From positions 49,514,121 through 49,578,120 of the forward strand of contig OW203763.1 of the NCBI GenBank assembly GCA_934045905.1: a stretch of 64,000 bases of DNA, given 5' to 3'. Shown in pieces: positions 10,017 to 21,510 of the stretch (the first letter of the stretch is position 1; each line of letters starts with the position of its first letter). This DNA comes from Leuctra nigra (taxonomy: Eukaryota > Arthropoda > Insecta > Plecoptera > Leuctridae). Made by a program: the position numbers and the translations under genes. The notes below the pieces were generated by a model. That model did not search any database. It was given only the letters and a program-made list of their open reading frames with translations, and had not been told where the DNA came from.

Positions 10017-12535
10017 ATCTAGTGGAGCGGTCGCTCCACTCAGCCAAGTCGTATCGTACACTCACAGTCACTCAACATACCGTTCGTAAATGCCTATATA
10101 AACCGAGGAGCAGACCAACTACTATTACTGTAAGCAACAACATGGCATTTTCGCCCTACTGGATCTCAACAATGGAAAATCTCACATTGTTGTGAAATGT
10201 CTTAATTTTGAGCTATGGCCAACCAAACAACATATACATTACGCGACAACAATCAGTCATGCTGTTTACGAACTAGAGGGCCGTGAAAATCGTGAAATTA
10301 CACCGCTTTCTTCAGATGATGTTGATGATGATGATGATGATAATGATGATGATGATGATGATATCAGAAAAAGTTGCTGTCACCGCCACAGCCTAAGCGG
10401 CTGAACTGATTGACCTGAAATTTTTACCACATATGCACTTTTGGCGTCTGATGATACCTTTGTTCTTGTAATTTTTTGTGCCGCCATTTTTAAACCGGAA
10501 GTGACGTCATATCTCAAACACGTCTGCACCGATTAGAGCGAAATTAGCGCTATTCGATTAAGATGGTCATCTATATGAAGTATCAATAATAAAATAATTA
10601 TTTTCTTATTTTCTAAACCGGAGGTGACGTCATAAATACGCAATATTTAACGTATTTCAACAAATTATACTTAAAATACATACATAATTAACTTACAATT
10701 GTAACATAGACAATTCAAATTCTAAATTCAAGGTTGCAGTGTTCTCGGCCGCCATTCCTGAAACCGGAAGTAACGTCATATATATAAAACGCCTGTACCG
10801 ATTGCAACTGAACTAGCTCCTGCGTAGGTATTCATTCTGCAATTTATTTGATAAAACAATTGTGAAAAATGAATAAACAAATTAACGGTACCGGAAATGA
10901 CGACAGAAACCACTGAATGAAACCGGAAGTGACGCCATATATTACAAAAGGCATGACCGATTTTACGGAAATATAGGGATTATGAATTCAGACGGTCGTT
11001 CATGAAGTATCAACTAGATTGTTTTCTTATTACCTATACCGGAAATGACGTCATAAATATGCTAAATGACACTAAATTCACCACTTTATACTTTAAAATA
11101 GATATAAGTAAACGTACTTTGTAAATATTTATAAATTCAAGGTTTCAGTGTTCTCGGGGGCCATTTTTAATACCGGTCAGTGACGTAATATATCAAAAAC
11201 GGCTGTACCGATTGCAACCAAATTTGGGAAATGTGTAGGACTAATAATTATGAATTAAAGATGACACTATTTTCGGCCACCATTGTTAAAATCGGAAGTG
11301 ACGACATATATCGAAAACGGCTGTTCCGATTGTAACCAAATTTTGGAAATATGTAGGACTAATAATTTTGAATTCAAGACGTCACAATTTTCGGCCGCCA
11401 TTACAAAACCGGAAGTGACGTATATATCGAAAACGGCTGTACCGATTGCAATCAAATTATGCAATTTTGTAGGACTTATTATGAATTCAAGACGACATTT
11501 TTTTCCGCCGCTATTTCAAAACCGGAAGTGACGTCATATATCGAAAACGGCTGAACCGATTGTAACGAAACTTATGCTATTCTTCTTGGATAATCATTTT
11601 AATCTTATTCCAAACGCAACTTTTCTTAGTATCCAAATCGGTTGAGGCGTATTTTTTTAAAGAAATTAGTTCTTGCTCGGACATGTGCTACAAGCTGTAT
11701 GAATAAACTAACAAAAGAAGTGATATCCCAGAAAAAAACACTCCGTGTAAAAAAGGCAGCCAAGTCTCTTTACTTTAAAAAAATTCAACACCTAAAAGGA
11801 GTGATATCAAAAAGGAGCTAAGTCAATGACATTTCCAAATATTTAATCGTATCTTTGAAATAAAAGTATAAACACCGAGAAATACATTACAAAAGGACTT
11901 GGCGCATCGTTTTTTTAAAGACATTTTTCTATTCATAAGCATATTTATATACACCGTCATTTAGAATTTTAAGAATATTAGGGAAACATCTTTCAATTAC
12001 ATATTATTCATACCTACTGTAAAATATTTTCTATTTGAATATGTACGCTATGAAACTTGTTGCTTATGTTTTCTATAAATACACAATAGTTTCTCATCAT
12101 GAAATACATTTCTATTAATCCACATTTTATAACAATACATTTCACAAAGTACACAGTCACATTGAATTTCTATTCAAAAAATTTACTTCATACACTTGAC
12201 ACTTCAAAAATATATAATTTTGTTCATAGATAGTTAGTAATTATTTGACAACGTTTCATGATTTCCTTCAGTCAAGATCATATTATGAAAACATGCCCTT
12301 CTTATATCACCATATTAACAGTGCTAAGAATATATATGAGCCCACTTCCTGGTTATTTAATTCTTCCACCCTTATATTACTTATCTATTTCAGCATGATA
12401 ATATTTTTCAATCGCCATTGACCAAACCATAAAATAGCCATTACTAAAAGTAGCTTGATTCGAATCATAGATTCTGGCTCTAATAGAAAGAGGAAAATGT
12501 ACCTACTTGTAAATTTCTTTCCACTTTTAGGATTG
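10017..12535 (+). mobile_element. Hairpin-ended composite element, copy A (subfamily I)
   Basis: The left end is ATCTAGTGGAGCGGTCGCTC, forming a 9-bp stem hairpin, then CAGCCAAGTCGTA. A conserved leader follows (ACTGTAAGCAACAACATGGC, AGAGGGCCGTGAAAA), then about ten blocks of 115-130 bp centred on ACCGGAAGTGACGTCAT (10497 to 11535). From 11725 comes ATCCCAG plus AACACTCCGTGT plus GGCAGCCAAGTC, the inner arm of the inverted-repeat module also seen in copy D. The outer arm is missing: similarity to D stops near 12535, where LINE sequence begins. No transposase is present. Short frames inside are repeat readings. Confidence 0.75.
10316..10363 (+). repeat. (GAT)n microsatellite inside element A
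   Basis: An interrupted GAT run gives an Asp-rich reading in one frame. It sits exactly where copy D carries a (TTC)n tract and copy E an (ATT)n tract, marking a length-unstable site in the family. Confidence 0.9.
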
Positions 12536-12890
12536 AATTTAGGAGTCATGGAAGAGGTGCATATACCGGACGCTTGGAGGACGAGTTGCATAGTTCCTAT
12601 TAAAGCCCGAAAAAGCCCGTAAAAATAACAACGAGTAAACTGTCAATAAAAAGCCAACGACGACGATCCGCTGTGGGTTGCCGATAATAGGTCAAGAACA
12701 GCATTGCATAATCAACTCAAATCAAAACAATCGAAAGAGATCAAGCTGCGGAAATGGGAAGTAAACGCAATATCTGTAGAGGTAGAAGGGCGAAGTCCCA
12801 TTTCTCGATTTAGAGTTGTACATTTTCGGAAAGAGGTAATCACGCTCTATCTATTGCCATTTGCATGATGACAACACATACAGTTATATT

Positions 12891-13018
12891 GACGTATTCT
12901 CTTACACAATGACTCGTGTCACCATTACAAATGATTGGATGAAAGCAGAATAACTGGATTTTTAGCTCACCTCAAGAATCATTAAAATGAACTGCCGCCC
13001 TTTTACCTCTGAGGTACA
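12891..13018 (+). repeat. Dispersed ~128-bp repeat (pair with 15031-15156)
   Basis: Shares GTATTCTCTTACACAATG, AGAATAACTGG, GAGCTCAC(C/T)T-like sequence and CAAGAATCATT with 15031-15156 in the same order and orientation. No coding content. It lies between two LINE fragments. Confidence 0.75.
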
Positions 13019-13765
13019 GATGTTATTTCATCTACAGAAAAAGATGCTTATTTTTGAAGATATGGTAATTGAACACGTCACTACAGCATCCAATACCACA
13101 TCTTCTCTTGTAGACATCTTCACGCTCATCTATCAGAGAAAGAATATTCATTCTGTCACTGACAAATTACGATCAAAATCCTCGTCGATGAAATTGCTGA
13201 CAACATTATAAAATAATAGCCTCTTCATTTTATACCAGCTGTTGCACGTAATTAATTGCTTATTTGAACAAAGGGTCTTCCGAGCTAGCTGAAAAAAGCG
13301 AGGTTTATTCCGATGTATACAACTCTGATAATGCGAATGGAGGTAGAAAAAGACCGATAACCGGGCAAGATATTCTGATCGACTTCTGACTTATCATTTC
13401 TAACCTATTCTCTTCTAAACAATGAACAACATGGCTTCAAGAAAGTAGATCCTCATTACGGCTGGTAATCTTCTTGGAGGACATCATCTGCTTTTTTCAA
13501 TATAAGCGCGATCAAGTTATCGGGATTTTTACAATGTGTACATTTTCCCTTGATTATTCCGAAATGTATTGGGAAACCGAATCTCCAAAGCGTTAGGAAA
13601 ATATCTGTACGCATTCTTCTAACTTTTGCAATACAATGTATATGAGAAAATCCCAAAAGAAATTTGAAAAATGCCGCATAGTAGGAATTCTCATCTATAC
13701 ACAAAAATCAAAAGTTGTATTGAAAGATTTCAATAAGAGAAATTGTATTGACAAGTTATGTAGTA

Positions 13766-13821
13766 TTCCGTCGCCATTAGCCTCGCTGCAGAACAGTGCG
13801 ACGTTAAGCCCCAGACAAAAA
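13766..13821 (+). mobile_element. Severely 5'-truncated SINE (56 bp) with 13-bp TSD
   Basis: Only the 3' tail of the tRNA-SINE is present (CCGTCGCCATTAGCCTCGCT through GTTAAGCCCCAGACAAAA). It is flanked by identical AAGTTATGTAGTA at 13753-13765 and 13822-13834. A target-site duplication around a 56-bp tail shows genuine target-primed reverse transcription with 5' truncation rather than later deletion. Confidence 0.9.
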
Positions 13822-15030
13822 AAGTTATGTAGTACAGCGCATTTACCTCATACACATTTTATTTGTCAATTTCCCGATTCATAGTATGCGGCTATTTTAC
13901 AAATATTTTGTAGGTATAGTATTAGGGATCGCTGCGAAAATGTGTATCCGCGTGAGAGCGGGAGTCGTTTGTATTGGTATTAGTATATGACCTCAGCAAG
14001 GCATTCGATTGCATCAACAACAGACTATTTAGTGTTTATTGCTAACCAAATAAAGAATATGGGCATTCACAAAGTAACACATTACTGGATTGGATCTAAT
14101 TGAGCATATTTATCAACGGCAACAAAAGGAACAGTTTACTCGAAACTAATACTGTATTGACACAAGGGTAAAGTATTTCTCCTACTAAAAAAACACCGAG
14201 TTACCTATAATACCACAGACAAGGCTAATACGTTGATAAGCGAGGACCGGTGTATAACAATGTCCTAAATAAAACTATGCAGGTCCAAATTAGAAGGACG
14301 TGGTAAGGTGTGTGAAGGTGTGGAAGATTTAATATTCAAGTGTTGAAGTGACAAAAAAGAAAACACAACACTCAAAGAGAATTGCCGTTAAGTAATTCTT
14401 ATTAAATCAAATATTATTAGCAGGGAAAGAAAACTTCGACGAAATCCAACACATGGCTACTCCACAGCAGCTATGTCATGTGTCCTAAAGAGAGCTGTAA
14501 GGATCTTGGCTGGACAACCCGTGTGCTGAAGTGTGTAACAACGAACGATATCTTCCAAAGGCACTGCATAGCAACTCTATAATTAATAACATATAAAACG
14601 ACAGCAATATTTGACAGCAGAGTGTGCGTCGTTAAACACACGTTACTTCGTTAGCAGACAAAATACCCAACAAAAAACGTAAATGAGAAACGAATGAAAT
14701 CATTTTTAATCATACCTATTATGGTCGTAGACAATGTGGTTAAAAACAAATTATGGTACAATTATGGTAAATTTCATATCAGTTTTCAAATGTAAACCAT
14801 AGCATTCGTAAGAAAAATTAAGAAAAATGATAGTGCCGTTAAAATATGTATAAGTGAAGTTGATACTAGTGAAGTGAAGTGACCCGACACACTCGACATA
14901 TACTTCATTTGCACCAATACATGGTGGGTTTCATTATATTCATTCCTCAGAGGTATTTTAAGGGAAGGTCATGTTTTGGATGTTGCCTTGCACACTGTTG
15001 GAATGATGTAATCATAATACGGGTATACTG

Positions 15031-15156
15031 AAGTATTCTCTTACACAATGGCCCATGCCACCATTTCAAATATGATTGGATGTAGTCAGAATAACTGGTT
15101 TTTGAGCTCACTTCAAGAATCATTGAAATTGCCTTCAGCCCATCTAACTCTAAGGT
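15031..15156 (+). repeat. Dispersed ~126-bp repeat (pair with 12891-13018)
   Basis: Same motif order as 12891-13018. It runs directly into the MITE starting at 15155. A 73-aa minus-strand frame through it is not supported. Confidence 0.7.
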
Positions 15157-15373
15157 ACACTCGGCCAAACAAAACTTGAACGTTGACCAAATTTGAATGA
15201 CTGCTGGTCATGTCCCATAACCAATCAAAGCTTGTTATTATCATTGAAATGTGAGCTCACCTACTAGAGTGAGACAATGAGATCGCTTAGACTGACTTCT
15301 GATGGTGCGATCTTACATTTATCAGCCTATATCAGATTTATTGGACGTTCAAGTTTTGTTTGGCCAAGTGTAC
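15155..15373. mobile_element. MITE, 219 bp including TA flanks
   Basis: Inverted repeats start GTACACT(C/T)GGCCAAACAAAA and extend about 29 bp to CTTGAACGT. TA lies at each end. The interior GCTGGTCA and GAGCTCACCTAC motifs are shared with 4457-4665, although the terminal repeats differ, so the two are subfamilies. Confidence 0.88.
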
Positions 15374-15469
15374 CTATCAGCATACAACGTAAAAATTAAA
15401 CATTGATGTTTAAAACATTATCAACAGTAACTTGACGTCGTTAACATTACTTAATACTCACCACTCTAA

Positions 15470-15631
15470 GGCCCGGTTGTACGATGTCCCGATAAGTAAG
15501 ATAAAGTTCGCTTTAGCCTAAAGTGGACTTTAGCGGTCTAGATGGCTGTGTTTCATTGGCTGTTGCCACTGCCATGGTTTCAACCGATAAGTCCAACCGC
15601 TAACTTTGTCGGGACATTGTACAACCGGGCC
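15470..15631. mobile_element. TAA-flanked MITE (GGCCCGG family), copy 2
   Basis: Ends GGCCCGGTTGTAC(G/A)ATGTCC form inverted repeats of about 22 bp. TAA flanks both ends (15467-15469 and 15632-15634). This is the cleanest copy in the window. Confidence 0.9.
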
Positions 15632-15720
15632 TAAGTAAATATGAAACAATAGAAAATTATTTCCCCAAAAATTATATTTAACAACTCCATCAGCTTTGGT
15701 TGATCGTTCACGGCACTCTA

Positions 15721-15890
15721 AATAAATTTGTTACATACACAAAAGGATAATGAGTGAGTCTTATGTGAGTTTCGGTTATTTGATTATTCACTGAAAGCAT
15801 AAGGCATAATTTTAGACAAAATAAATATCAGTGTCCGCGCGAAGGCGTTCCTCACAGAACAGATAGACAGAACTGGGTAACTAACTACAA
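15721..15890 (+). repeat. Dispersed repeat, copy 2
   Basis: Matches 1-250 in order: AAATTTGTTACA, a GTGAGTTTCGGTTATTTG stretch, CATAATTTTAGACA and GACAGAACTGGGTAACTA. The 31-bp minisatellite follows immediately. Confidence 0.55.
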
Positions 15891-15892
15891 TA

Positions 15893-16409
15893 ATAATCCT
15901 ATGATTATGCTACATTGACTCAGATAATCCTATGATTGTGCTACATTGACTCAGATAATCCTATGATTGTGCTACATTGACTCGTAGAATCCTATGATTG
16001 TTCTACATTGACTCAGATAATCCTATGATTGTGCTACATTGACTCCGAGAATCCTATGATTGTGCTACATTGACTCGTAGAATCCTATGATTGTGCTACA
16101 TTGACTCGTAGAATCCTATGATTGTGCTACATTGACTCAGATAATCCTATGATTGTGCTACATTGACTTAGATCCTATGATTATGCTACATTGACTCGAA
16201 TGCTACATTGACTCAGAGAATTCTTTGATTGTGCTTCATTTACTCAGATAATCCTATGATTGTGCTACATTGACTCAGAGAATCCTATGATTATGATTTA
16301 TTGATTCAGAGAATCTTATGATTGTGCTACATTGACTCCGAGAATCCTATGATTGTGCTACATTGACTCCGAGAATCCTATGATTGTGCTACAATGACTC
16401 CGAGAATCC
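15893..16409 (+). repeat. 31-bp minisatellite, ~17 copies
   Basis: The unit is CCTATGATTGTGCTACATTG plus ACTC and a variable AGATAAT, GTAGAAT or CGAGAAT joint. Starts at 15901, 15932 and 15963 give a 31-bp period. One unit near 16195 is truncated. The repeats abut with no unique spacers, so this is not a CRISPR. Confidence 0.93.
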
Positions 16410-17107
16410 TATGAATAAGATCTCTCTCTAGACAGTGCTTGTGAACAATGCGCTCTTAATCAAGTGCTTGAGAACAGGGAAAATCAACAGAAGCACTAGA
16501 AATAGACCACCAGCCGGACGGTTCTTAACCTTTAGCATACTTTATCGCTGTATCGATTTGCTATACGATGTAATATTAAGGTTGAGAATCGATGGACAGA
16601 ATTCTTGTGACAGAAAGAAAAGCACGTTCATACTCTCGGACGAAAAAACTTAAAGTGACAATGTTAGCTGTGGAACGTAAGGTGATATTATAATAGACCA
16701 GTTTTAGAATTGTATACACTGAACTGTAGACAATCTACCGGATACAAATTGTTCTCTAGTTACAATTCGACCTATTATTATTTTTTCTTCCCATTTTGTT
16801 ATTGTGAGTTTGTATAACACTAAAAAAACGTTTAGTGTAACCATAGACATGATGTCTATGGTGTAACACTCTGGATACTACATCACAGTATCATTGGCAG
16901 TGATCATGGTCCATAGGTATATTATAAACATTTCGCAGAAGATTTCGTTGCTATACGATACCTACTGCAAAACAAACATAGATCAATTTTTCGATGAGAC
17001 CAATGAACCGATCTTGTTAGAAATCATTAACCAATCAGGATTGTAATGAATCGCTTGTGAAACCCATTGGCCTGATCCGATTACTTCGTTAGACCGGTAA
17101 TGAATAA
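16410..17107. other. No gene seen; paired hairpins near 16.83 kb
   Basis: An 8-bp stem hairpin (ACACTAAA..TTTAGTGT, 16817-16838) is followed by a near-perfect 23-bp palindrome (ACCATAGACAT, one base, ATGTCTATGGT, 16840-16862). The rest is unique AT-rich sequence; a 72-aa frame at 16435 has no recognisable domain. Confidence 0.5.
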
Positions 17108-18422
17108 ATCCCCATAAAAAACACTTCATGTAAAAATACCAGCCAAGTCTTTTCATCTATAAAAAAATAGAAGAAATCTAAAAATTCAGCACTGAAAAGT
17201 AGTGATATCAAAAAATGGGCCAAGTCAAAACTTAATTGTAAAAACCAAAATATACTTGGCGCATCGTGCTATAGACGTATAGGCCAGATGTGATATATAC
17301 ATTTATATATACATATATTATTATAGGTAACTATAATGCCCTAAAAAAGATGCGCCAAGTATATTTTGGTTTTTACAATTAAGTTTTGACTTGGCCCATT
17401 TTTTGATATCACTACTTTTCAGTGCTGAATTTTTAGATTTCTTCTATTTTTTTTTATAGATGAAAAGACTTGGCTGGTATTTTTACATGAAGTGTTTTTT
17501 ATGGGGATATCACTTCTTTTTTTAGATCATTCTCACACTTGTAACACATATCGGAGCAACAATGACTAATTCCTTTTAAAAAAATAGGCCATTTCCGATA
17601 TGGTTACTAATAAAAGTTGCTAAATAATGCTAAAAATGATACTACATTAAGAAAAGCGAAAACTTTGTTCCAATTGATCCAGCCGTTTTCGAGATATGGC
17701 ATCACTTCCGGTTAACAAAATGGCGGCTGAAACCACTGCCACCTAGAATGTTTTAATATAAATGTTATGTATCATTATAAGCCTTCTGAATATGTAGTTA
17801 TTTTATTGTAGTAAGAGGTGTTTATAAAGTCTGATATTTTATTTTTATGACGTCATTTCCGGTTTCGGTAATAGTATATGTATATTTCGACTATTGATAT
17901 TTCATATAGATGACCTTCCGAATCGTTTGGCACTAGTTTCGTCCCGATCGGCCCATCCGTTTTTGAGATATGACGTCACTTCCGGTTTCAAAATGGCGGC
18001 ACAAAAAATTTGTAAGGGCAATGTATCATCAGACGCCAAAAGTGCACATGGGGTAAAAATTTCAGATCGATCGGTTCAGCCGTTTAGGCTGTGGCGGTGA
18101 TAGCGACGTTTCCTGATATCTGAATCTGAAGATGAAAGCGGTGTAATTTCACGGTTTTCACGGCCCTCTAGCTCGCAAAGGGCATAACCTATTGTTCCCA
18201 AGTTTGGTTTATGTGGTGGAGTGGGCCATAGCTCGAAATTAAGATATTTCGCAACAATGTGAAACTTTCCAATTTTGAGATCCAGTAGGCCGAAAATGCC
18301 ATGTTGTTGCTTACAGTAAAAGTGGTTGGTCTGCTCCTCAGTTTATGAGGCATTTACAGTATGTTGAGTGACTGTGAGTGTACGCTACGACTTGGCTGGG
18401 TGGAGCGACCGCTCCACTAGAT
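17108..18422 (-). mobile_element. Hairpin-ended composite element, copy B (subfamily II)
   Basis: In reverse orientation, the hairpin end is at the right (18385-18422): GACTTGGCTGGGTGGAGCG then CGCTCCACTAGAT. The inverted-repeat module is complete at the left (17108-17518), with ends ATCCCCATAAAAAACAC and arms of about 170 bp carrying CAGCCAAGTC, GGCCAAGTC and ACTTGGCGCATCG in mirror order. About four ACCGGAA(G/A)TGACGTCAT-type blocks lie between (17700-17990). At 1315 bp this is the most compact complete copy. No coding capacity. Confidence 0.8.
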
Positions 18423-18500
18423 AACAGACAAAAAAACAGAGTTTCGAGCGATGCGTTTCAAGTGAAAACGCTCACTCCGCTCGCTTAATAAATGTGGCAT
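18423..18500 (-). repeat. GAGCGAGC-type dispersed repeat fragment
   Basis: The minus strand shows TTAAGCGAGCGGAGTGAGCG followed by a T-rich CTCTGTTTTTTTGTCTGTTA. The same order occurs at 59565-59645 (plus) and 40505-40680 (minus). Short and decayed. Confidence 0.5.
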
Positions 18501-18658
18501 TTGTCATTTTGGTACACCACAAGAGAATCGGATACATTTTTAATAATTAAACCAATGACTTATGGCTAATTTTCACTTTATTTCATTCAGTCTTAACAAA
18601 ACATTTGAACGCACCTGATTTTGCATGCAAATTATACTAAAGTGGGTTTTTTTTTAAA

Positions 18659-21510
18659 TTGTGAACGTGTACTACGTGTAATGTGTACGTGAAGTGTGAA
18701 CGTGTAGTGTTACGTTGTGGCGTGAACGTGTACGTGTAATATGCACGTAAAGTGTGAACGTGTACGTGAAATGTGCACGTGAAGTGTGAACGTGTAATGT
18801 TACGTTGTGGCGTGAACGTGTACGTGTAATGTGTACGTGAAGTGTGAACGTGTAGTGTTACGTTGTGGCGTGAACGTGTACGTGTAATATGCACGTAAAG
18901 TGTGAACGTGTACGTGAAATGTGCACGTGAAGTGTGAACGTGTAATGTTACGTTGTGGCGTGAACGTGTACGTGTAATGTGTACGTGAAGTGTGAACGTG
19001 TAGTGTTACGTTGTGGCGTGAACGTGTACGTGTAATATGCACGTAAAGTGTGAACGTGTACGTGTAATATGCACGTGAAGTGTGAACGTGTAGTGTTACG
19101 TTGTGGCGTGAACGTGTACGTGAAATGTGCACGTGAAGTGTGAACGTGTAGTGTTACGTTGTGGCGTGAACGTGTACGTGTAATATGCACGTGAAGTGTG
19201 AACGTGTAATGTTACGTTGTGGCGTGAACGTGTACGTGTAATGTGTACGTGAAGTGTGAACGTGTAGTGTTACGTTGTGGCGTGAACGTGTACGTGTAAT
19301 ATGCACGTAAAGTGTGAACGTGTACGTGAAATGTGCACGTGAAGTGTGAACGTGTAATGTTACGTTGTGGCGTGAACGTGTACGTGTAATTTGTACGTGA
19401 AGTGTGAACGTGTAGTGTTACGTTGTGGCGTGAACGTGTACGTGTAATATGCACGTAAAGTGTGAACGTGTACGTGAAATGTGCACGTGAAGTGTGAACG
19501 TGTAGTGTTACGTTGTGGCGTGAACGTGTACGTGTAATATGCACGTGAAGTGTGAACGTGTAATGTTACGTTGTGGCGTGAACGTGTACGTGTAATGTGT
19601 ACGTGAAGTGTGAACGTGTAGTGTTACGTTGTGGCGTGAACGTGTACGTGTAATATGCACGTGAAGTGTGAACGTGTAGTGTTACGTTGTGGCGTGAACG
19701 TGTACGTGTAATGTGCACGTGAAGTGTGAACGTGTAGTGTTACGTTGTGGCGTGAACGTGTACGTGTAATGTTCACGTGAAGTGTGAACGTGTACGTGTA
19801 ATATGCACGTAAAGTGTGAACGTGTACGTGAAATGTGCACGTGAAGTGTGAACGTGTAGTGTTACGTTGTGGCGTGAACGTGTACGTGTAATGTTCACGT
19901 GAAGTGTGAACGTGTACGTGTAATATGCACGTGAAGTATGAACGTGTAGTGTTACGTTGTGGCGTGAACGTGTACGTGTAATGTGCACGTAAAGTGTGAA
20001 CGTGTACGTGAAATGTGCACGTGAAGTGTGAACGTGTAGTGTTACGTTGTGGCGTGAACGTGTACGTGTAATATGCACGTGAAGTGTGAACGTGTAGTGT
20101 TACGTTGTGGCGTGAACGTGTACGTGTAATGTGCACGTAAAGTGTGAACGTGTAGTGTTACGTTGTGGCGTGAACGTGTACGTGTAATGTGCACGTGAAG
20201 TGTGAACGTGTAATGTTACGTTGTGGCGTGAACGTGTACGTGTAATGTGCACGTAAAGTGTGAATGTTTAATGTTACGTTGTGGCGTGAACGTGTACGTG
20301 TAATGTGCACGTAAAGTGTGAACGTGTAATGTTACGTTGTGGCGTGAACGTGTACGTGTAATATGCACGTGAAGTGTGAACGTGTAGTGTTACGTTGTGG
20401 CGTGAACGTGTACGTGTAATATGCACGTGAAGTGTGAACGTGTAGTATTACGTTGTGGCGTGAACGTGTACGTGTAATATGCACGTGAAGTGTGAACGTG
20501 TAATGTTACGTTGTGGCGTGAACGTGTACGTGTAATATGCACGTGAAGTGTGAACGTGTACGTGTAATCTTCACGTGAAGTGTGAACGTGTACGTGTAAT
20601 ATGCACGTGAAGTGTGAACGTGTAGTGTTACGTTGTGGCGTGAACGTGTACGTGTAATATGCACGTGAAGTGTGAACGTGTAATGTTACGTTGTGGCGTG
20701 AACGTGTACGTGTAATATGCACGTGAAGTGTGAACGTGTAGTGTTACGTTGTGGCGTGAACGTGTACGTGTAATATGCACGTGAAGTGTGAACGTGTAGT
20801 GTTACGTTGTGGCGTGAACGTGTACGTGTAATGTGCACGTGAAGTGTGAACGTGTAGTGTTACGTTGTGGCGTGAACGTGTACGTGTAATATGCACGTGA
20901 AGTGTGAACGTGTAGTGTTACGTTGTGGCGTGAACGTGTACGTGTAATGTGCACGTGAAGTGTGAACGTGTACGTGTAATGTTCACGTGAAGTGTGAACG
21001 TGTACGTGTAATATGCACGTGAAGTGTGAACGTGTAGTGTTACGTTGTGGCGTGAACATGTACGTGTAATGTGCACGTGAAGTGTGAACGTGTACGTGTA
21101 ATCTTCACGTGAAGTGTGAACGTGTACGTGTAATATGCACGTGAAGTGTGAACGTGTAGTGTTACGTTGTGGCGTGAACGTGTACGTGTAATGTGCACGT
21201 GAAGTGTGAACCTGTACGTGTAAAATGCACGTGAAGTGTGAACGTGTACGTGTAATGTGCATCTGAAGTGTGAATGTGTACGTGTAATGTGCACGTGAAG
21301 TGTGAACGTGTTGTGAACGTGGAGCTTGAACGTGTAATGTGAACGTGTTTTGTGAACATGTAGTGTGAACGTGTAGTATGAACGTTTAATGTTACTTTGT
21401 GGCGTGAATATACGTGTAGTTTGAACGTGTAGTTTGAACGTGTATTGTGAACGTGTAGTGTGAACGTGAAGTGTTACTTTGTAGCGTGAACGTGAACGTG
21501 TAGTGTGAAG
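18659..21510 (+). repeat. 58/32-bp ACGTG-rich minisatellite with 148-bp higher-order units
   Basis: The basic unit is 58 bp (GTGTTACGTTGTGGCGTGAA then CGTGTACGTG and TAATATGCACGTGAAGTG-like parts). Optional 32-bp insertions repeat its second half. In the left part the order 58+58+32 recurs every 148 bp (18680, 18828, 18976; also 19239 and 19387). CACGTG palindromes occur in most units. The right edge (21305-21510) is degenerate. Minus-strand frames of up to 182 codons arise because the repeat contains few stops; they show His/Thr/Arg-rich periodic readings in several frames and are not genes. Confidence 0.93.

Larger units (their letters stand above)
12538..14600 (+). pseudogene. Decayed LINE reverse-transcriptase domain in several pieces
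   Basis: Plus-strand fragments match the order of a CR1/Jockey/L2-type reverse transcriptase. At 12550-12610 a frame reads IPDAWRTSCIVPIK, the N-terminal P..W....VPI.K motif. At 13400-13446 it reads LTYSLLNNEQHGFKK, the EQHGF.KG motif. At 13990-14035 it reads DLSKAFDCINNRLF, the palm A motif with its catalytic Asp. Near 14160 TQG recalls the PQG motif. At 14450-14520 it reads STAAMSCVLKRAVRILAGQP, the conserved C-terminal region. Frameshifts and stops separate them, and unrelated repeats (12891-13018, 13766-13821) interrupt. It is non-functional. The left boundary abuts element A. Confidence 0.65.

Noticed and set aside
10192..10404. Asp-rich 70-codon frame in element A
   Set aside because: The acidic run is the (GAT)n microsatellite, which is absent or replaced by other triplets in sister copies.
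15893..16409. 31-bp repeats as a CRISPR array
   Set aside because: Units abut directly with no unique spacers, no cas genes occur and the DNA is eukaryotic.
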